Positions 32,708-43,046 of a DNA stretch of 64,000 bases are shown one piece after another. The position numbers and the translations under genes are program-made. This DNA is from Neorhizobium galegae bv. officinalis. GTDB lineage: Bacteria > Pseudomonadota > Alphaproteobacteria > Rhizobiales > Rhizobiaceae. The stretch's first letter is position 1. Each line of letters begins with the position of its first letter. The notes under the pieces are model-generated. The model ran no database searches. It was not told the origin of the DNA and saw only the letters and a list, made by a program, of their open reading frames with translations. The stretch is from NCBI GenBank assembly GCA_000985875.1, contig CCRI01000003.1:372001-436000 (forward strand). Direction: 5' to 3'.

Positions 32708-35700
32708 ATGAGGGTGTGCAACATCGACGATACTGCTCCTTCATTTGTTGATCGGTGCCTGTCGATCGACCTCGAGGTTAATCCAGAGAGCGCCAAGATC
32801 TTTGCCTTCGCGGCGGTTCGTCATCGTGACCAGGAGAAGGTGGTCTTCCGAAATGGAGATCGCCAGTCTGCTCTTGATCGGCTGGAGGAAATGGCGTTGG
32901 AGGCCGAATTTCTGCTCGGTCACAATATTCTCCGACACGATCTTCCGCATCTTGCTGCAGCGAGGACCAGCTTTGGCCGGCTCTCTTCGAAGCCCGTCGA
33001 CACGCTCTGGTTAAATCCACTTGCATTTCCGCGAAACCCTTACCATCACCTGGTCAAGCACCATCATGATGGACGGCTACAGGCCGGACATATGAACGAT
33101 CCAGAATTAGACGCCCGCCTGGTCCTGCAGGTCCTGATAAATCAGATCGAGGTATTCAAAAGTCTTGCAGAGCGTGCACCTGCAGTCATCGAGGCCTACC
33201 ACTATCTCTCGACGTGCGCCCCAGGTAGCGATGGGTTCGATTCCCTTTTCGCCGATCTGCGCCGGGCTACTCGCCCGACTCCTGTAGCTGCCGAGCGGGC
33301 GATCATACAGCTCCTTGAAGGGCAGGCCTGCGCAACCCGCGTGCAAGAAGTATTGCAACGCCTTTCGTCGCCCCAGCTTGGGTGGCCGATGGCCTATGCG
33401 CTCTCCTGGATCTCTGTCGCGGGCGGAGATTCTGTCATGCCGCCTTGGGTTCGGGCGCAGTTCCGTGAGGCGGCGCAGATCGTCCGGCACCTTCGCGACA
33501 ACGCCTGCGACGACGCCGGCTGTCATTGGTGCCGTGAGAGAAGCGATCCAAAGAAGGCGTTGTCTCGCTGGTTCGGGTTCGACGGGTTCCGGGCCGAGCC
33601 GAAGGATGATGCCGGTCGCCCCTTGCAAGAGCGCATCGTGGCAGAGGCAATGGCTGGCCGCTCGGTGCTCGGCATCCTTCCGACTGGCACTGGCAAATCT
33701 GTCTGCTACCAAATCCCGGCGCTGTCACGGTTCGACAAGACCGGCGCTTTGTCTGTCGTGATCTCGCCGTTGGTGGCCCTTATGGCGGATCAGGTCCACG
33801 GTCTTGCACGACAGGGCATCTCCAGCTGCGTGACGATTAACGGTCTCCTGTCGCTGCCAGAACGGCATGCGGCATTGGATCAGATACGGATGGGCGATGC
33901 GGCCATCTTGCTCATTTCGCCTGAGCAGTTGCGGAATCCTTCCGTGCGCTCGATCCTGTCACAGCGTGAGGTCGGATACTGGATCCTCGATGAGGCTCAT
34001 TGTGTATCAAAGTGGGGGCACGACTTCAGGCCGGACTATCGCTACGTATCGCGGTTCATCCGCGAATACACCGGGGATCGGGAACCGGCACCCGTCATCT
34101 GTCTGACTGCGACGGCGAAGCCCGAGGTGGTGCGTGATATTAGGAACCACTTCCACTCGCGCCTCGGGGTGGACCTTTTGCTGCTCGATGGAGGGGCCAC
34201 GCGCGATAACCTCACCTTCGAAGTCCAGGAAACTCATCGCAGTCGCAAGCTGGCGGACATCCTGGACACCATCGAGCGCGCTCTTCCACAAGAGGGAGTG
34301 TCAGGGGCGGTCGTATATTGCGCCACGCGTGCTGCAACCGAAAAAGTTGCTGGGTTCTTGCAGCAGCAGGGACTGGCCGCTGACTACTTTCATGCGGGCC
34401 TAACACCCGAACGCAAGCAGGATACTCAGGAACGCTTCCGGGTAGGTGACCTCAGGATCATTGCCGCAACCAATGCTTTCGGCATGGGGATCGACAAGCC
34501 CGACATCCGGCTTGTGGTCCATGGCGACATACCGGGTTCTCTGGAAAACTATCTGCAAGAGGCAGGACGCGCGGGGCGAGATCGCAGTCCGGCGGTGTGC
34601 GTGCTGTTGTTCAACACAGATGATGTCGAGCGGCAGTTCTCGCTCAGCGCACGCTCACGCCTGGCTCGTCATGAGATCAGCGGGATTCTGAAGGCGCTGC
34701 GTCGGCTGGATGCGAAGGGCAAACACCGGGGTGGAGTTGTTGCGACACCTAGCGAGATTGTTCGCGAGGACACAGCGCAGGACTTTGAGCGCGACAGTGC
34801 GACCGACGACACAAGGGTCAAGACCGCGATCGCTTGGCTTGAAGAATCGACCTTGCTGACACGCGACGAAAATCGCGTGCAGGTGTTTCCCTCTTCTTTG
34901 CGCGTTCGCACCATGCTGGAGGTCGAGGCGATCCTGACTAAGGCGGAGATCACGGGATCGCGGCGCAAGCAGCTCATCGAATTGGTTCGGCATTTGATGA
35001 CGGCTTCGTCGGATGCCGGAGTGTCCACGGATGAACTCTCCGGCGCTAGTGGCCTTACAGGCGGTGCCCTCCGCAAAGCATTATCAGATCTCGAAACCCT
35101 TGGCATAGCGACCGACGATACCGCGATTTCCATGTTCGTGCACGTCGGCATTGAAGGGGCTTCGCGGCACCGATTTCAGATGGCTGCCGCTCTAGAGACT
35201 GCCCTGATCGATGCTTTGCGCGAGAATGCGCCAGATGCCGAAGATGGAGCAGCATACCCCCTGCACCTTGCGACGACCTGTCAGACGCTGCGTGACCAGG
35301 GCCATGCCAGCGTTCGCCCGGATCTGGTCGAAGCTCATCTGCGCAGTTTCGCACAGGATGGTCGCGACGAGGACGGAGGACGTGGCAATGTGCATTTCCA
35401 GAAGCTGAACAGGAGCACATCCCTGGTGCGTCTGCAGCGATCTTGGGAGGCACTGAGCAGAACAGCAGAGATGCGGCGACGTGGATCGGAATTGCTGCTG
35501 CTGCACTTGGAGGGCCTGGTTGAAAAAGGAACGCGCGGCAAAGACATCAGGGTCGAAACGACGATCGGCAAACTGCAGGCTGCCATCATGGGAGATGTCT
35601 TTCTGAAAGCGTCTGTCCGTGACGAAACCAAGCTCTTGAGCCGGGCATTGATGTGGCTTCACGAGCAGGGGGTCATCACGCTTGGGCGAGGCCTCACGAT

Positions 35701-37837
35701 CTTCAGGCCCGCGATTACCGTCAACTTGCGGCCTGGCGCAGGTCAATTCACGCAGAAGGACTTTCTGCCTCTCGAAGAGCACTACAGCGAACAAACCATT
35801 CAGACCCACATCATGGCTGCCTACGCCTCGCGCGGTCTCATCTCTATCGGTGAGGCAGAGCGACTGGCGTCGGACTATTTCCAGTTGGAGAAGGAGAACT
35901 TCCTCAAACGCTGGATGCCTAACCGGTCGGGAGATCTTCGCAGGCAAACCACGCCTGAAAGTTGGCGTCGGATCGTCGACGGCCTGGGCAGTCAAACGCA
36001 GTCGAAGATTGTTGCAGACGATCGTGAGCAGACGAATGTCCTGGTGCTTGCCGGCCCAGGCTCCGGCAAAACACGTGTCCTGGTTCATCGCATTGCTTAT
36101 TTGGTTCGGATCCGGCGCGAGGATCCGCGCGGGATCCTGGTGCTGACCTATAATCGCCATGCCGCCGTTGAAATTCGCAAGCGCCTGAAGGACCTCATCG
36201 GCGACGACGCAGTAGCCGTGACGGTATCGACTTGCCATGCTCTGGCCATGCGATTGGTGGGTGCGAGCTTTGCTGGGCAGATTGATACAGACAGCGAGCG
36301 CGACTTCGACAAGGTCGTGGTGGAAGCTACGGCCCTGCTCAGGGGCGACGGTCTGCAGAGGGAAGAAGCCGAGGCCCTCCGCGAAACCTTGATCGAAGGG
36401 TATCGATGGATACTCGTGGATGAATACCAGGACATTGGTCCTGAGGAATATGGGTTGATTGCAGCAGTGGCCGGCCGCTCCCTGGGTGACCAGGATCAAC
36501 GCCTCAGCCTTTTCGCAGTCGGGGATGATGACCAGAACATCTATGCCTTTGCGGGCGCCTCGATCGAGTTCATCAGGCGCTTTGAAGCCGACTACAACGC
36601 TATGCCAACCTATCTGATCGAGAACTACCGTTCGACGGCTGGGATTATTGCTGCCGCCAACCGGGTGATTGCGCCGGCCGCGGGGCGAATGAAGGCGGAG
36701 CATGACATCCTGATCGATCGGGCTCGTGCAAAAGAACCCGAGGGCGGCAGGCTGGCCAATCTAGATCCTGTAGGACAAGGGCGGGTCCAAATATTGCACT
36801 GCAGCGCTGACGGACAGGCTCAGGCCGCAGTGGATGAATTGGTTCGATTGTCACAACTGCTGCCGGATTGGTCCTGGTCGAAGACCGCGATCATTGCCCG
36901 GGAGTGGCGCCTGCTGGAACCAGTGCGAAGCTATTGCGAGGCGAGGGCCATTCCGGTGCAGCTTGCGAGCGAGACCTTGCCGCCGTTCTGGCGTCTTCGC
37001 GAAGTTAGGACCTTCCTCTCATTCGTGAGAGCGGCACCTGCAAAGATGCTGACAATCTCACAGATGCAGGAGTTCATCGCCGCACAGCCCGCGAACTGTT
37101 GGTGGACGATGATTTCCGATGCCTTGACGACGTTCAGCTTGGAGCTGGATGGCAAGGCGGTTCCGGTTGCCGACCTTATCGAAATGCTGGCGGAGTGGGC
37201 ACGTGATGCTCGTCAGGAACAACGCGGCCTGATGCTCCTCACCGCGCATCGAGCCAAGGGGCTCGAATTTGATGATGTGGTGATACTTGACGGCGGTTGG
37301 GATCGGACTTCACGAGGGGAAGATCGGGATGCACCGAGGAGACTTTTTTATGTCGCCATGACTCGCGCCAGGCGCAGTTTGGCGATCATGGCGACCAGGG
37401 GGCAGCACCCACTAGCCGGATCAGATACCCAGGGCGTATTGCGGCGGCAGATCGCGGCTACTGTGAATGAGGGTGGAGATCACTCGCTCCGCTATCAGTT
37501 GGTTGAGCCGCAGATGGTGGACCTGTCCTGGACAGGTCGGCAAGGTTCACCCCATCCGGTCCACGCTGCACTGGCAAAGCTGCTAACCGATGACCCCGTG
37601 ACGTTGATCGAGGTTGATGGTCGGTGGCTGATCCAAAATGCGGATGGAGTTACAATGGGGCGGATGGCGAAAAGCTATCGACCGCCAGAGGGGTTGCGAT
37701 TCATTCGAGGGTCGGCACGGGCCATCATTCAATGGCGCAAGGCCGACAATGGCGAGGAATTTCAGGGCACTCTTCGACAACAGGCCTGGGAGGTCGTTCT
37801 TCCGGAGTTGGTGTTCTGCAATCACGTGAGGTCGTAG
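32708..37837 (+). CDS. Giant exonuclease-like / RecQ helicase / UvrD helicase fusion
   Basis: 1709 residues. (1) Residues 1 to about 150 resemble a DnaQ-like exonuclease: D21-x-E23 in LSIDLEVNP, GHNILRHD (72-78) and NDPELDA (130-136); the usual last His is not clear, so activity is uncertain. (2) About 300-680 is a RecQ-family superfamily 2 helicase: Walker A PTGTGKS (about 322), DEAHCVSKWGHDFRPDY (about 426), EAGRAGRD (about 617). (3) A linker of about 400 residues is unassigned. (4) About 1100-1560 is a UvrD/Rep-type superfamily 1 helicase: AGPGSGKT (about 1117), DEYQD (about 1236), AHRAKGLEFDDV (about 1513). It combines two opposite-type motors in one chain and lies in a defence island divergent from DUF3883. 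Its role in phage defence is inferred. Confidence 0.88.
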   Translation: MRVCNIDDTAPSFVDRCLSIDLEVNPESAKIFAFAAVRHRDQEKVVFRNGDRQSALDRLEEMALEAEFLLGHNILRHDLPHLAAARTSFGRLSSKPVDTLWLNPLAFPRNPYHHLVKHHHDGRLQAGHMNDPELDARLVLQVLINQIEVFKSLAERAPAVIEAYHYLSTCAPGSDGFDSLFADLRRATRPTPVAAERAIIQLLEGQACATRVQEVLQRLSSPQLGWPMAYALSWISVAGGDSVMPPWVRAQFREAAQIVRHLRDNACDDAGCHWCRERSDPKKALSRWFGFDGFRAEPKDDAGRPLQERIVAEAMAGRSVLGILPTGTGKSVCYQIPALSRFDKTGALSVVISPLVALMADQVHGLARQGISSCVTINGLLSLPERHAALDQIRMGDAAILLISPEQLRNPSVRSILSQREVGYWILDEAHCVSKWGHDFRPDYRYVSRFIREYTGDREPAPVICLTATAKPEVVRDIRNHFHSRLGVDLLLLDGGATRDNLTFEVQETHRSRKLADILDTIERALPQEGVSGAVVYCATRAATEKVAGFLQQQGLAADYFHAGLTPERKQDTQERFRVGDLRIIAATNAFGMGIDKPDIRLVVHGDIPGSLENYLQEAGRAGRDRSPAVCVLLFNTDDVERQFSLSARSRLARHEISGILKALRRLDAKGKHRGGVVATPSEIVREDTAQDFERDSATDDTRVKTAIAWLEESTLLTRDENRVQVFPSSLRVRTMLEVEAILTKAEITGSRRKQLIELVRHLMTASSDAGVSTDELSGASGLTGGALRKALSDLETLGIATDDTAISMFVHVGIEGASRHRFQMAAALETALIDALRENAPDAEDGAAYPLHLATTCQTLRDQGHASVRPDLVEAHLRSFAQDGRDEDGGRGNVHFQKLNRSTSLVRLQRSWEALSRTAEMRRRGSELLLLHLEGLVEKGTRGKDIRVETTIGKLQAAIMGDVFLKASVRDETKLLSRALMWLHEQGVITLGRGLTIFRPAITVNLRPGAGQFTQKDFLPLEEHYSEQTIQTHIMAAYASRGLISIGEAERLASDYFQLEKENFLKRWMPNRSGDLRRQTTPESWRRIVDGLGSQTQSKIVADDREQTNVLVLAGPGSGKTRVLVHRIAYLVRIRREDPRGILVLTYNRHAAVEIRKRLKDLIGDDAVAVTVSTCHALAMRLVGASFAGQIDTDSERDFDKVVVEATALLRGDGLQREEAEALRETLIEGYRWILVDEYQDIGPEEYGLIAAVAGRSLGDQDQRLSLFAVGDDDQNIYAFAGASIEFIRRFEADYNAMPTYLIENYRSTAGIIAAANRVIAPAAGRMKAEHDILIDRARAKEPEGGRLANLDPVGQGRVQILHCSADGQAQAAVDELVRLSQLLPDWSWSKTAIIAREWRLLEPVRSYCEARAIPVQLASETLPPFWRLREVRTFLSFVRAAPAKMLTISQMQEFIAAQPANCWWTMISDALTTFSLELDGKAVPVADLIEMLAEWARDARQEQRGLMLLTAHRAKGLEFDDVVILDGGWDRTSRGEDRDAPRRLFYVAMTRARRSLAIMATRGQHPLAGSDTQGVLRRQIAATVNEGGDHSLRYQLVEPQMVDLSWTGRQGSPHPVHAALAKLLTDDPVTLIEVDGRWLIQNADGVTMGRMAKSYRPPEGLRFIRGSARAIIQWRKADNGEEFQGTLRQQAWEVVLPELVFCNHVRS

Positions 37838-37916
37838 TTAATCCAGGGCTTAACCCATCCGCACCAAGCTACCCACGAGCAGATATATCTCAACCCGCCA
37901 AATGAGTATTGGCCAT

Positions 37917-40175
37917 TCAGCTCCCCCCCACGATCGCGATAGTTCGCTGGGCATAGGCCCGCACCTCGTCCTCAACGAACGCGGTGTTGGGGTCGTGATG
38001 GAACGGCGCAGTGTAACTGTTGATATCGTCGAGCTCATTATATTGTGGCATCAACGGATGAGCGGACTCTGCCCGGAGTATCGCCAGCATATCGCCTAAC
38101 CATTTTCCTTCGAGAATCTGGTTCGGGAAACGGTAGCGAATGTATTTTTCAAGCAGTGGACGCATAACGGTCCGCATGTCGCGGGCGTCGCCACTACGCC
38201 CTTCGGCAAAGTCTTGCAACCGCATATGATCCTGCAGATAGCCTTCTTTGACCTCGAGCTCGATGTCCCACGGCTCAATTGACGAGCCGCCCGCGCTCGC
38301 CGAGAGCTGGAGTGGCGTGCATCTAGCGCCGTGAATCATGCCGCGCACGGTATCAAGGAAGAACTTGTCGTGGCTAAGCACAACGACCTGCGCCGCCTTT
38401 CCCGCCTCGCCCGTTCGCACAATTTCCTTCGCGGTCATCGCTCTCCGGAAGTCGTCGAGGCTGGTAAACGGATCATCGAACACGACGATCTTGTTCGCAA
38501 TATCAGGATCACGCTTGAGTTGCGACAGGAAGAAGGCAAGTGCGAAGGTATTCTTGTCGCCGGCGCTCATCGTGGTGTCGAAGCCAGGAGTGTTGGCATT
38601 GGCTTTTGTCACATCGATATCGCTGGTGTCAAAGCGCAGGCAATATGAAGATTGTGGCACCTTTCCTACATAATTCTTGCTGCATTGGGCTAGGCGAAAG
38701 CTTGCGCCGAATGAGGTCAGGAATCGATTGATGTCGGCTTCATAGGCACCCAGGATTGTTTCGTCGTAAGCGTCCAGAGCAGCTTTTTTGGCGTCTTTCG
38801 CGTCAACGAGCGCCTTCTTGTCGCTGAGCAGCGTGGCGTAATTAGAGGCCAGTCCCAGCACGGGCGCCGAATGCCGCTTTTTCACCGCTTGAAGCTTGGC
38901 GAGCGCAGCTTCAACACTGACCTTGTTCAATACCGCATTGGCGTCCTTCACCGCCTGTATGACACGGTTAGCCTCGGCCAACATAGCCACGTCGGCGCGT
39001 AGTTCCACGCTCGTCGCTAACCAGGTAGCCTGCGCTTCGATAAAAGCAGCGGACGGTTCCACCAGCTCCAGCGGGGCGGCTGCTTTCGTTTCCAGCATTG
39101 CCTTGGATGCATCGAACAGGGCTTCGACCTCAGCGCTAATGCGGTCGGCAGCGTCGGAGGGCATATAACTATGATCGCAATAGGCCCTCCAAAACTCGGC
39201 ATCAGTTGAGATCTGGATGAAGCCCTGCTCGACCCTGAGAGCAGGCGTCGACGACAGCGCCCCATTGAGCGCCGTCCTCATATCTAGGATGGCAGCCTTA
39301 TGCGCGGCATAGGCCTCGCTGAAATAACCGCGGTAGGCGTCTATTAAGCTGTTGCCATCGAACGGGGTTGCACAGAAGGGACACCGGTCATCAACAATGT
39401 GCGTCAAACCCTGCGACAACCACGCTTCACCGCCATCGCGGAAATTATGATGTGCGAGCTGGCGCTGAACAAATGCCGCTGCGTCGGCGGCTATTCCATC
39501 GACCCCCTTCGCCAGCAGGTCGAGGAAGCCATCGGGCAAGTCGGGTAGCGCTGGTGCGCTCAACAGCCTATGCGACGCGATCGTCACACCGTCGTTGGCA
39601 GCGTTGAGTGCTTTCGTTGCCTTATCGATCTTCTCGTCGATGTCCGCATCTGCCGGAAGCTTCAGGAAGACTTCCAGCGTCATGCCGGCTGGGACATGCT
39701 GCTCCAGAACCTTCTTCTCTGCTGTGATTTCGGATTGTTTAGCCGTAGCGTCCGTGTCGAGCCGATCAACCTCCTCGGCCAAAGTGACACCTGCCGGGCC
39801 GACGACGATTCGATAGAAATTACGACGGTGCTCAACATCGATCTGTTCGCCGCCGTGGACGTTCTCGGTGACGAACTGCTGATCAAAGAGGTGAATGCCA
39901 ACCTGCGCAGTCGTCCAGGCACCACCGGAAAATCGAGCCGGGCCAACGTCGAAGATCAGCCCAACCTCTGGCTCCGAGGTTGCCCGGAACGTCTTACGGC
40001 GCTGAATGAGCTTGGGCTCGTTGCGCTGGAGCGAGCGAAGGATAGCGCACAGCGTCGTCTTGCCACGCCCATTGCCTCCATAAATCAGCGTGAAGCGACC
40101 ATATTCACCGCCACTGATGCGCGCTGCCTTAAAGCGACCGATATTCTTGATTGCCGTAATTTTTTTTAGAAACAC
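37917..40175 (-). CDS. RloC/PrrC-related AAA_13 ATPase with CPFC zinc-hook-like motif
   Basis: 752 residues, GTG start with AGGGGGG eight bases upstream. Walker A GGNGRGKTT (33-41), coiled-coil segments on both sides of CPFC (265-268), and an ABC-type Walker B IVVFDDPFTSLDD followed by VVVLSHDKFF. The DQQFVTENVHGG and C-terminal NSYTAPFHHDPN stretches fit the AAA_13 family, which includes RloC, a DNA-break-sensing ATPase with a tRNA anticodon nuclease. An anticodon-nuclease triad could not be assigned, so it may instead be a related abortive-infection ATPase. It lies 186 bases downstream of the type III res gene on the same strand, with a TTGACA-like element in the gap, so it may have its own promoter. 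Confidence 0.78.
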   Translation of the reverse strand: MFLKKITAIKNIGRFKAARISGGEYGRFTLIYGGNGRGKTTLCAILRSLQRNEPKLIQRRKTFRATSEPEVGLIFDVGPARFSGGAWTTAQVGIHLFDQQFVTENVHGGEQIDVEHRRNFYRIVVGPAGVTLAEEVDRLDTDATAKQSEITAEKKVLEQHVPAGMTLEVFLKLPADADIDEKIDKATKALNAANDGVTIASHRLLSAPALPDLPDGFLDLLAKGVDGIAADAAAFVQRQLAHHNFRDGGEAWLSQGLTHIVDDRCPFCATPFDGNSLIDAYRGYFSEAYAAHKAAILDMRTALNGALSSTPALRVEQGFIQISTDAEFWRAYCDHSYMPSDAADRISAEVEALFDASKAMLETKAAAPLELVEPSAAFIEAQATWLATSVELRADVAMLAEANRVIQAVKDANAVLNKVSVEAALAKLQAVKKRHSAPVLGLASNYATLLSDKKALVDAKDAKKAALDAYDETILGAYEADINRFLTSFGASFRLAQCSKNYVGKVPQSSYCLRFDTSDIDVTKANANTPGFDTTMSAGDKNTFALAFFLSQLKRDPDIANKIVVFDDPFTSLDDFRRAMTAKEIVRTGEAGKAAQVVVLSHDKFFLDTVRGMIHGARCTPLQLSASAGGSSIEPWDIELEVKEGYLQDHMRLQDFAEGRSGDARDMRTVMRPLLEKYIRYRFPNQILEGKWLGDMLAILRAESAHPLMPQYNELDDINSYTAPFHHDPNTAFVEDEVRAYAQRTIAIVGGS

Positions 40176-40361
40176 GCGCCGCGCCCCCCTGTTGGTCCCA
40201 TCCCGGGCAGAATTTCCCCATTAAGTTGTTAGGTTTGGCATACACAGAAATTAGTTGTAAACGCTAGCCGCAGCCCAAACCTGTCAAGGCGGTAACTATG
40301 GTCGCGTTCCTCCCCATTAACTCTCTCGCGGTCTGCTGTTTCACACTACCTTTGTTGAACG

Positions 40362-43043
40362 TTACCCCCGCCGCGACCGTGCCATCAACCCCGCAAAGCT
40401 CGCATTCTCCCGGATGTCACTATCCGCCACCAGGGCGTATCCCCACGGCTTCCCGCCGGTCTCCTTGGCGAGGTCGGTCGCATATTGCACCCATTTCACC
40501 GCAGCGCGTGCCTTCTCTTCCACGATGGGATCCTGCATGTCGCGGTCAGACTTCACCTCGACGATCAGTTTCTCCGTCGGCGTTTCCACGACGAAGTCGG
40601 GCTCGTAGGCCTTGCCGGCACGATATTCGATCTGGAACTGGCCCGCCGCAGGTTTCAACCAGCGCTCGACGTCCTTCTCTGCTTCGTGGTCAATGAGAGC
40701 CGCGAAACGGCGCTCTGCATCAGAGTCGAACTTGTGTTGCAGGTAGGGGCTCTTCATGGTCCCATAGAAGACGTATGCGCCGGTGTCAGAGAGCGGCTTG
40801 GCCGCCTGGTCGATCGGCAATCGCTTCGCAGTCGAATAGACGGCATAGGATTGGGAGCGGAGCATTCGAAACGAGCGGACCATTTTTGCCCGATAGTCCG
40901 TCGGCGTTTCGCGGTAGTGGACCTTCATCTGTTCGAAGATGACCTGCGCCAGGGTGCGACCATGTGCGAGGGCCACGTTCTCGACGTCGTCCTCGGTTTC
41001 CAGATAGCTTCGCAAGTGCGTGACCATCTCGCCGGCAAGCTTGTAGAGAAGGTCCGCTTGGCTGTCGTAGTCGACCTGGTCCATGTCGATGAGGTGTTTG
41101 ACGATATAGTTCTCGATCCGCGCCTCTTTTGGCGCGCTGACGGACCGCGCCAACTCTCGTTGAGACTGGTCCCGCAGGTTGCGGATACGGATTCGATCAG
41201 AAATCGGCTGGTGCCGCACGCTGATCAGATTGCCGAGGTCGAAGTCCTCAAACCAGAAGTTCACTTCGCGGCTCGGGATCACCACGATTTCCGGAATTTC
41301 GATCGTGTTTTCGGCGATGCTGGCGGTGACGATGCCGACGATCTTCTGGAAGTCGGGTTCGACGAGCACGCCTTCCAATTGGCCCTGCACCTGTTCGCGG
41401 TGCGCTCGGCGGATGTCGGCGACGAGCTCTGCCTGAACCTCCGGCTTGGTGAGATCCTGGACGCCGCCCGCAAGCGTGCGTTCATACTTCTTGGTGATGA
41501 AATCGATCGCAGTTGCTGCGACCTCACGATCATCCGGATGGTCGAACACGAAGGCCTGCCCATCGTCGTCCATACCCCCGCGTTGGCCGGTCAACATGGC
41601 TTCCACCGCGGTCGGGATCTCGACCACATAAGAGGTCTCTGGCTTCACGTCGCCGGAGGGGCCGATGGTGATCGCACGCATCTGGACAAGAGAGTCTGAC
41701 TCCTTTGCCTTGCGGATCACTTCGTCGAAGCGATCATGGGCGATTACGGTCAAGGTGTCGACGAACTCATTGCCCGTCCGCTCGCCATAGGGAAGGCGTA
41801 GACCGCGTCCCAGTGTCTGTTCCGTCAGGATGTCCGACGCCGATGCCCGCAGCGGCACGATCGTGTAGAGATTGGTAACGTCCCAGCCTTCTTTGAGCTT
41901 GTTGACGTGAATGACGATCTCGGTCTTGTCGTCGCTCTCGAGGCTCACCAGGCGCGACACGGCCTCATCGCTTTCCTCTCCCTTGAGATTGGAGTGGATC
42001 TCGATCACGCGGCCCTTGTAGGCACCCTTCAGAAACTTGTCGTCCTCGATCCGCATCCGGATCTCGCTGGCGTGTCTCGTGTCCTGCGCCACCACAAGGA
42101 TGAAGGGATGGACACGCTTGCGGCCCGTCTGACGGGCGTAGAGGTCGAGCTGCGTCTTCACTTCCTCATGGTAGTGGATGCCGTCCTCGAGCATGATCAT
42201 CTCCAGGTCGTCCTGGGCGTAATCCTGCGGGCGAAAATCGACGCGGGTCGCAACGGCCGGCTCCTTCACAAAGCCGTCGGCCATAGCATCACCTAGGCCA
42301 TACTGATAGATGACGTTGCTGAAGGCCTTCGACTTCCCACCGACGGATTTTGGCGTTGCCGTCAGCTCCAGACCCAGCACCGGCTTCAGTTCGCTGATGG
42401 CCCTCATGCCGGCATTGGCGCGGTAGCGGTGCGCTTCATCCATCAGCATCACGAGATCCGGCAGCTCGGCCAGGTAGTCGAAGTAGGATTGGCCGATGTA
42501 TTCCCGCATGGTGCGGATGCGGCCCTTGTCCTTGTTGATCTTGTCGACATTGAAGATGTTGATGACGACCTCATTACCGAAGAGATCGGAGCCCCGAATG
42601 CCTCGACCTTCCTCCCAGGTGTCGCCGGTAACGATGATGGGCGGACGCTGGGCAAATTCCGCAATACCGCGGAACACGTATTTCGGTGAAGACTGCCGCG
42701 AGAAGTCGGCCACCAACTTGTCATAGATCGTGGTATTCGGTGCGAGCACGAAGAAGTTCTTTGAGCGGCCGGTCAGATAGAGGTAGCTGATGAATGCACC
42801 CATCAGCCGCGTCTTTCCGACGCCCGTGGCGAGCGCGAAGCAGATAGAGGGGAAATCACGCTCGAATTCTTCGACGCTCGGCCATTGTTTCTGCACGGCC
42901 TGGAGGACTTCGACTAGATCCTCCTCCTTGCCGAGGGGGACAACCTCAAGCAGCTCGGCCAGAATATTCAGGGCCTGCTCCTGCGGCTTTCTGAGGGAGA
43001 GGCGCTGGGCGATCTGCCGGCGGATGCGCTCCGGATGGATCAT
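40362..43043 (-). CDS. res: Type III restriction enzyme, Res subunit (helicase-endonuclease)
   Basis: 893 residues. Superfamily 2 helicase motifs: ATGVGKTRLMGAF (Walker A), LMDEAHRYRA (DEAH), LELTATPKS, and TLGRGLRLPYG (motif VI). The C-terminal PD-(D/E)xK nuclease is seen in YEPDFVVET...LIVEVKSD. It translocates or switches on DNA in complex with Mod and cuts 25-27 bases from unmodified sites in inverted pairs. It starts three bases after the mod stop (TGA-GCC-ATG), so translation is coupled, and all key residues appear intact. Confidence 0.92.
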   Translation of the reverse strand: MIHPERIRRQIAQRLSLRKPQEQALNILAELLEVVPLGKEEDLVEVLQAVQKQWPSVEEFERDFPSICFALATGVGKTRLMGAFISYLYLTGRSKNFFVLAPNTTIYDKLVADFSRQSSPKYVFRGIAEFAQRPPIIVTGDTWEEGRGIRGSDLFGNEVVINIFNVDKINKDKGRIRTMREYIGQSYFDYLAELPDLVMLMDEAHRYRANAGMRAISELKPVLGLELTATPKSVGGKSKAFSNVIYQYGLGDAMADGFVKEPAVATRVDFRPQDYAQDDLEMIMLEDGIHYHEEVKTQLDLYARQTGRKRVHPFILVVAQDTRHASEIRMRIEDDKFLKGAYKGRVIEIHSNLKGEESDEAVSRLVSLESDDKTEIVIHVNKLKEGWDVTNLYTIVPLRASASDILTEQTLGRGLRLPYGERTGNEFVDTLTVIAHDRFDEVIRKAKESDSLVQMRAITIGPSGDVKPETSYVVEIPTAVEAMLTGQRGGMDDDGQAFVFDHPDDREVAATAIDFITKKYERTLAGGVQDLTKPEVQAELVADIRRAHREQVQGQLEGVLVEPDFQKIVGIVTASIAENTIEIPEIVVIPSREVNFWFEDFDLGNLISVRHQPISDRIRIRNLRDQSQRELARSVSAPKEARIENYIVKHLIDMDQVDYDSQADLLYKLAGEMVTHLRSYLETEDDVENVALAHGRTLAQVIFEQMKVHYRETPTDYRAKMVRSFRMLRSQSYAVYSTAKRLPIDQAAKPLSDTGAYVFYGTMKSPYLQHKFDSDAERRFAALIDHEAEKDVERWLKPAAGQFQIEYRAGKAYEPDFVVETPTEKLIVEVKSDRDMQDPIVEEKARAAVKWVQYATDLAKETGGKPWGYALVADSDIRENASFAGLMARSRRG

Positions 43044-43046
43044 GGC

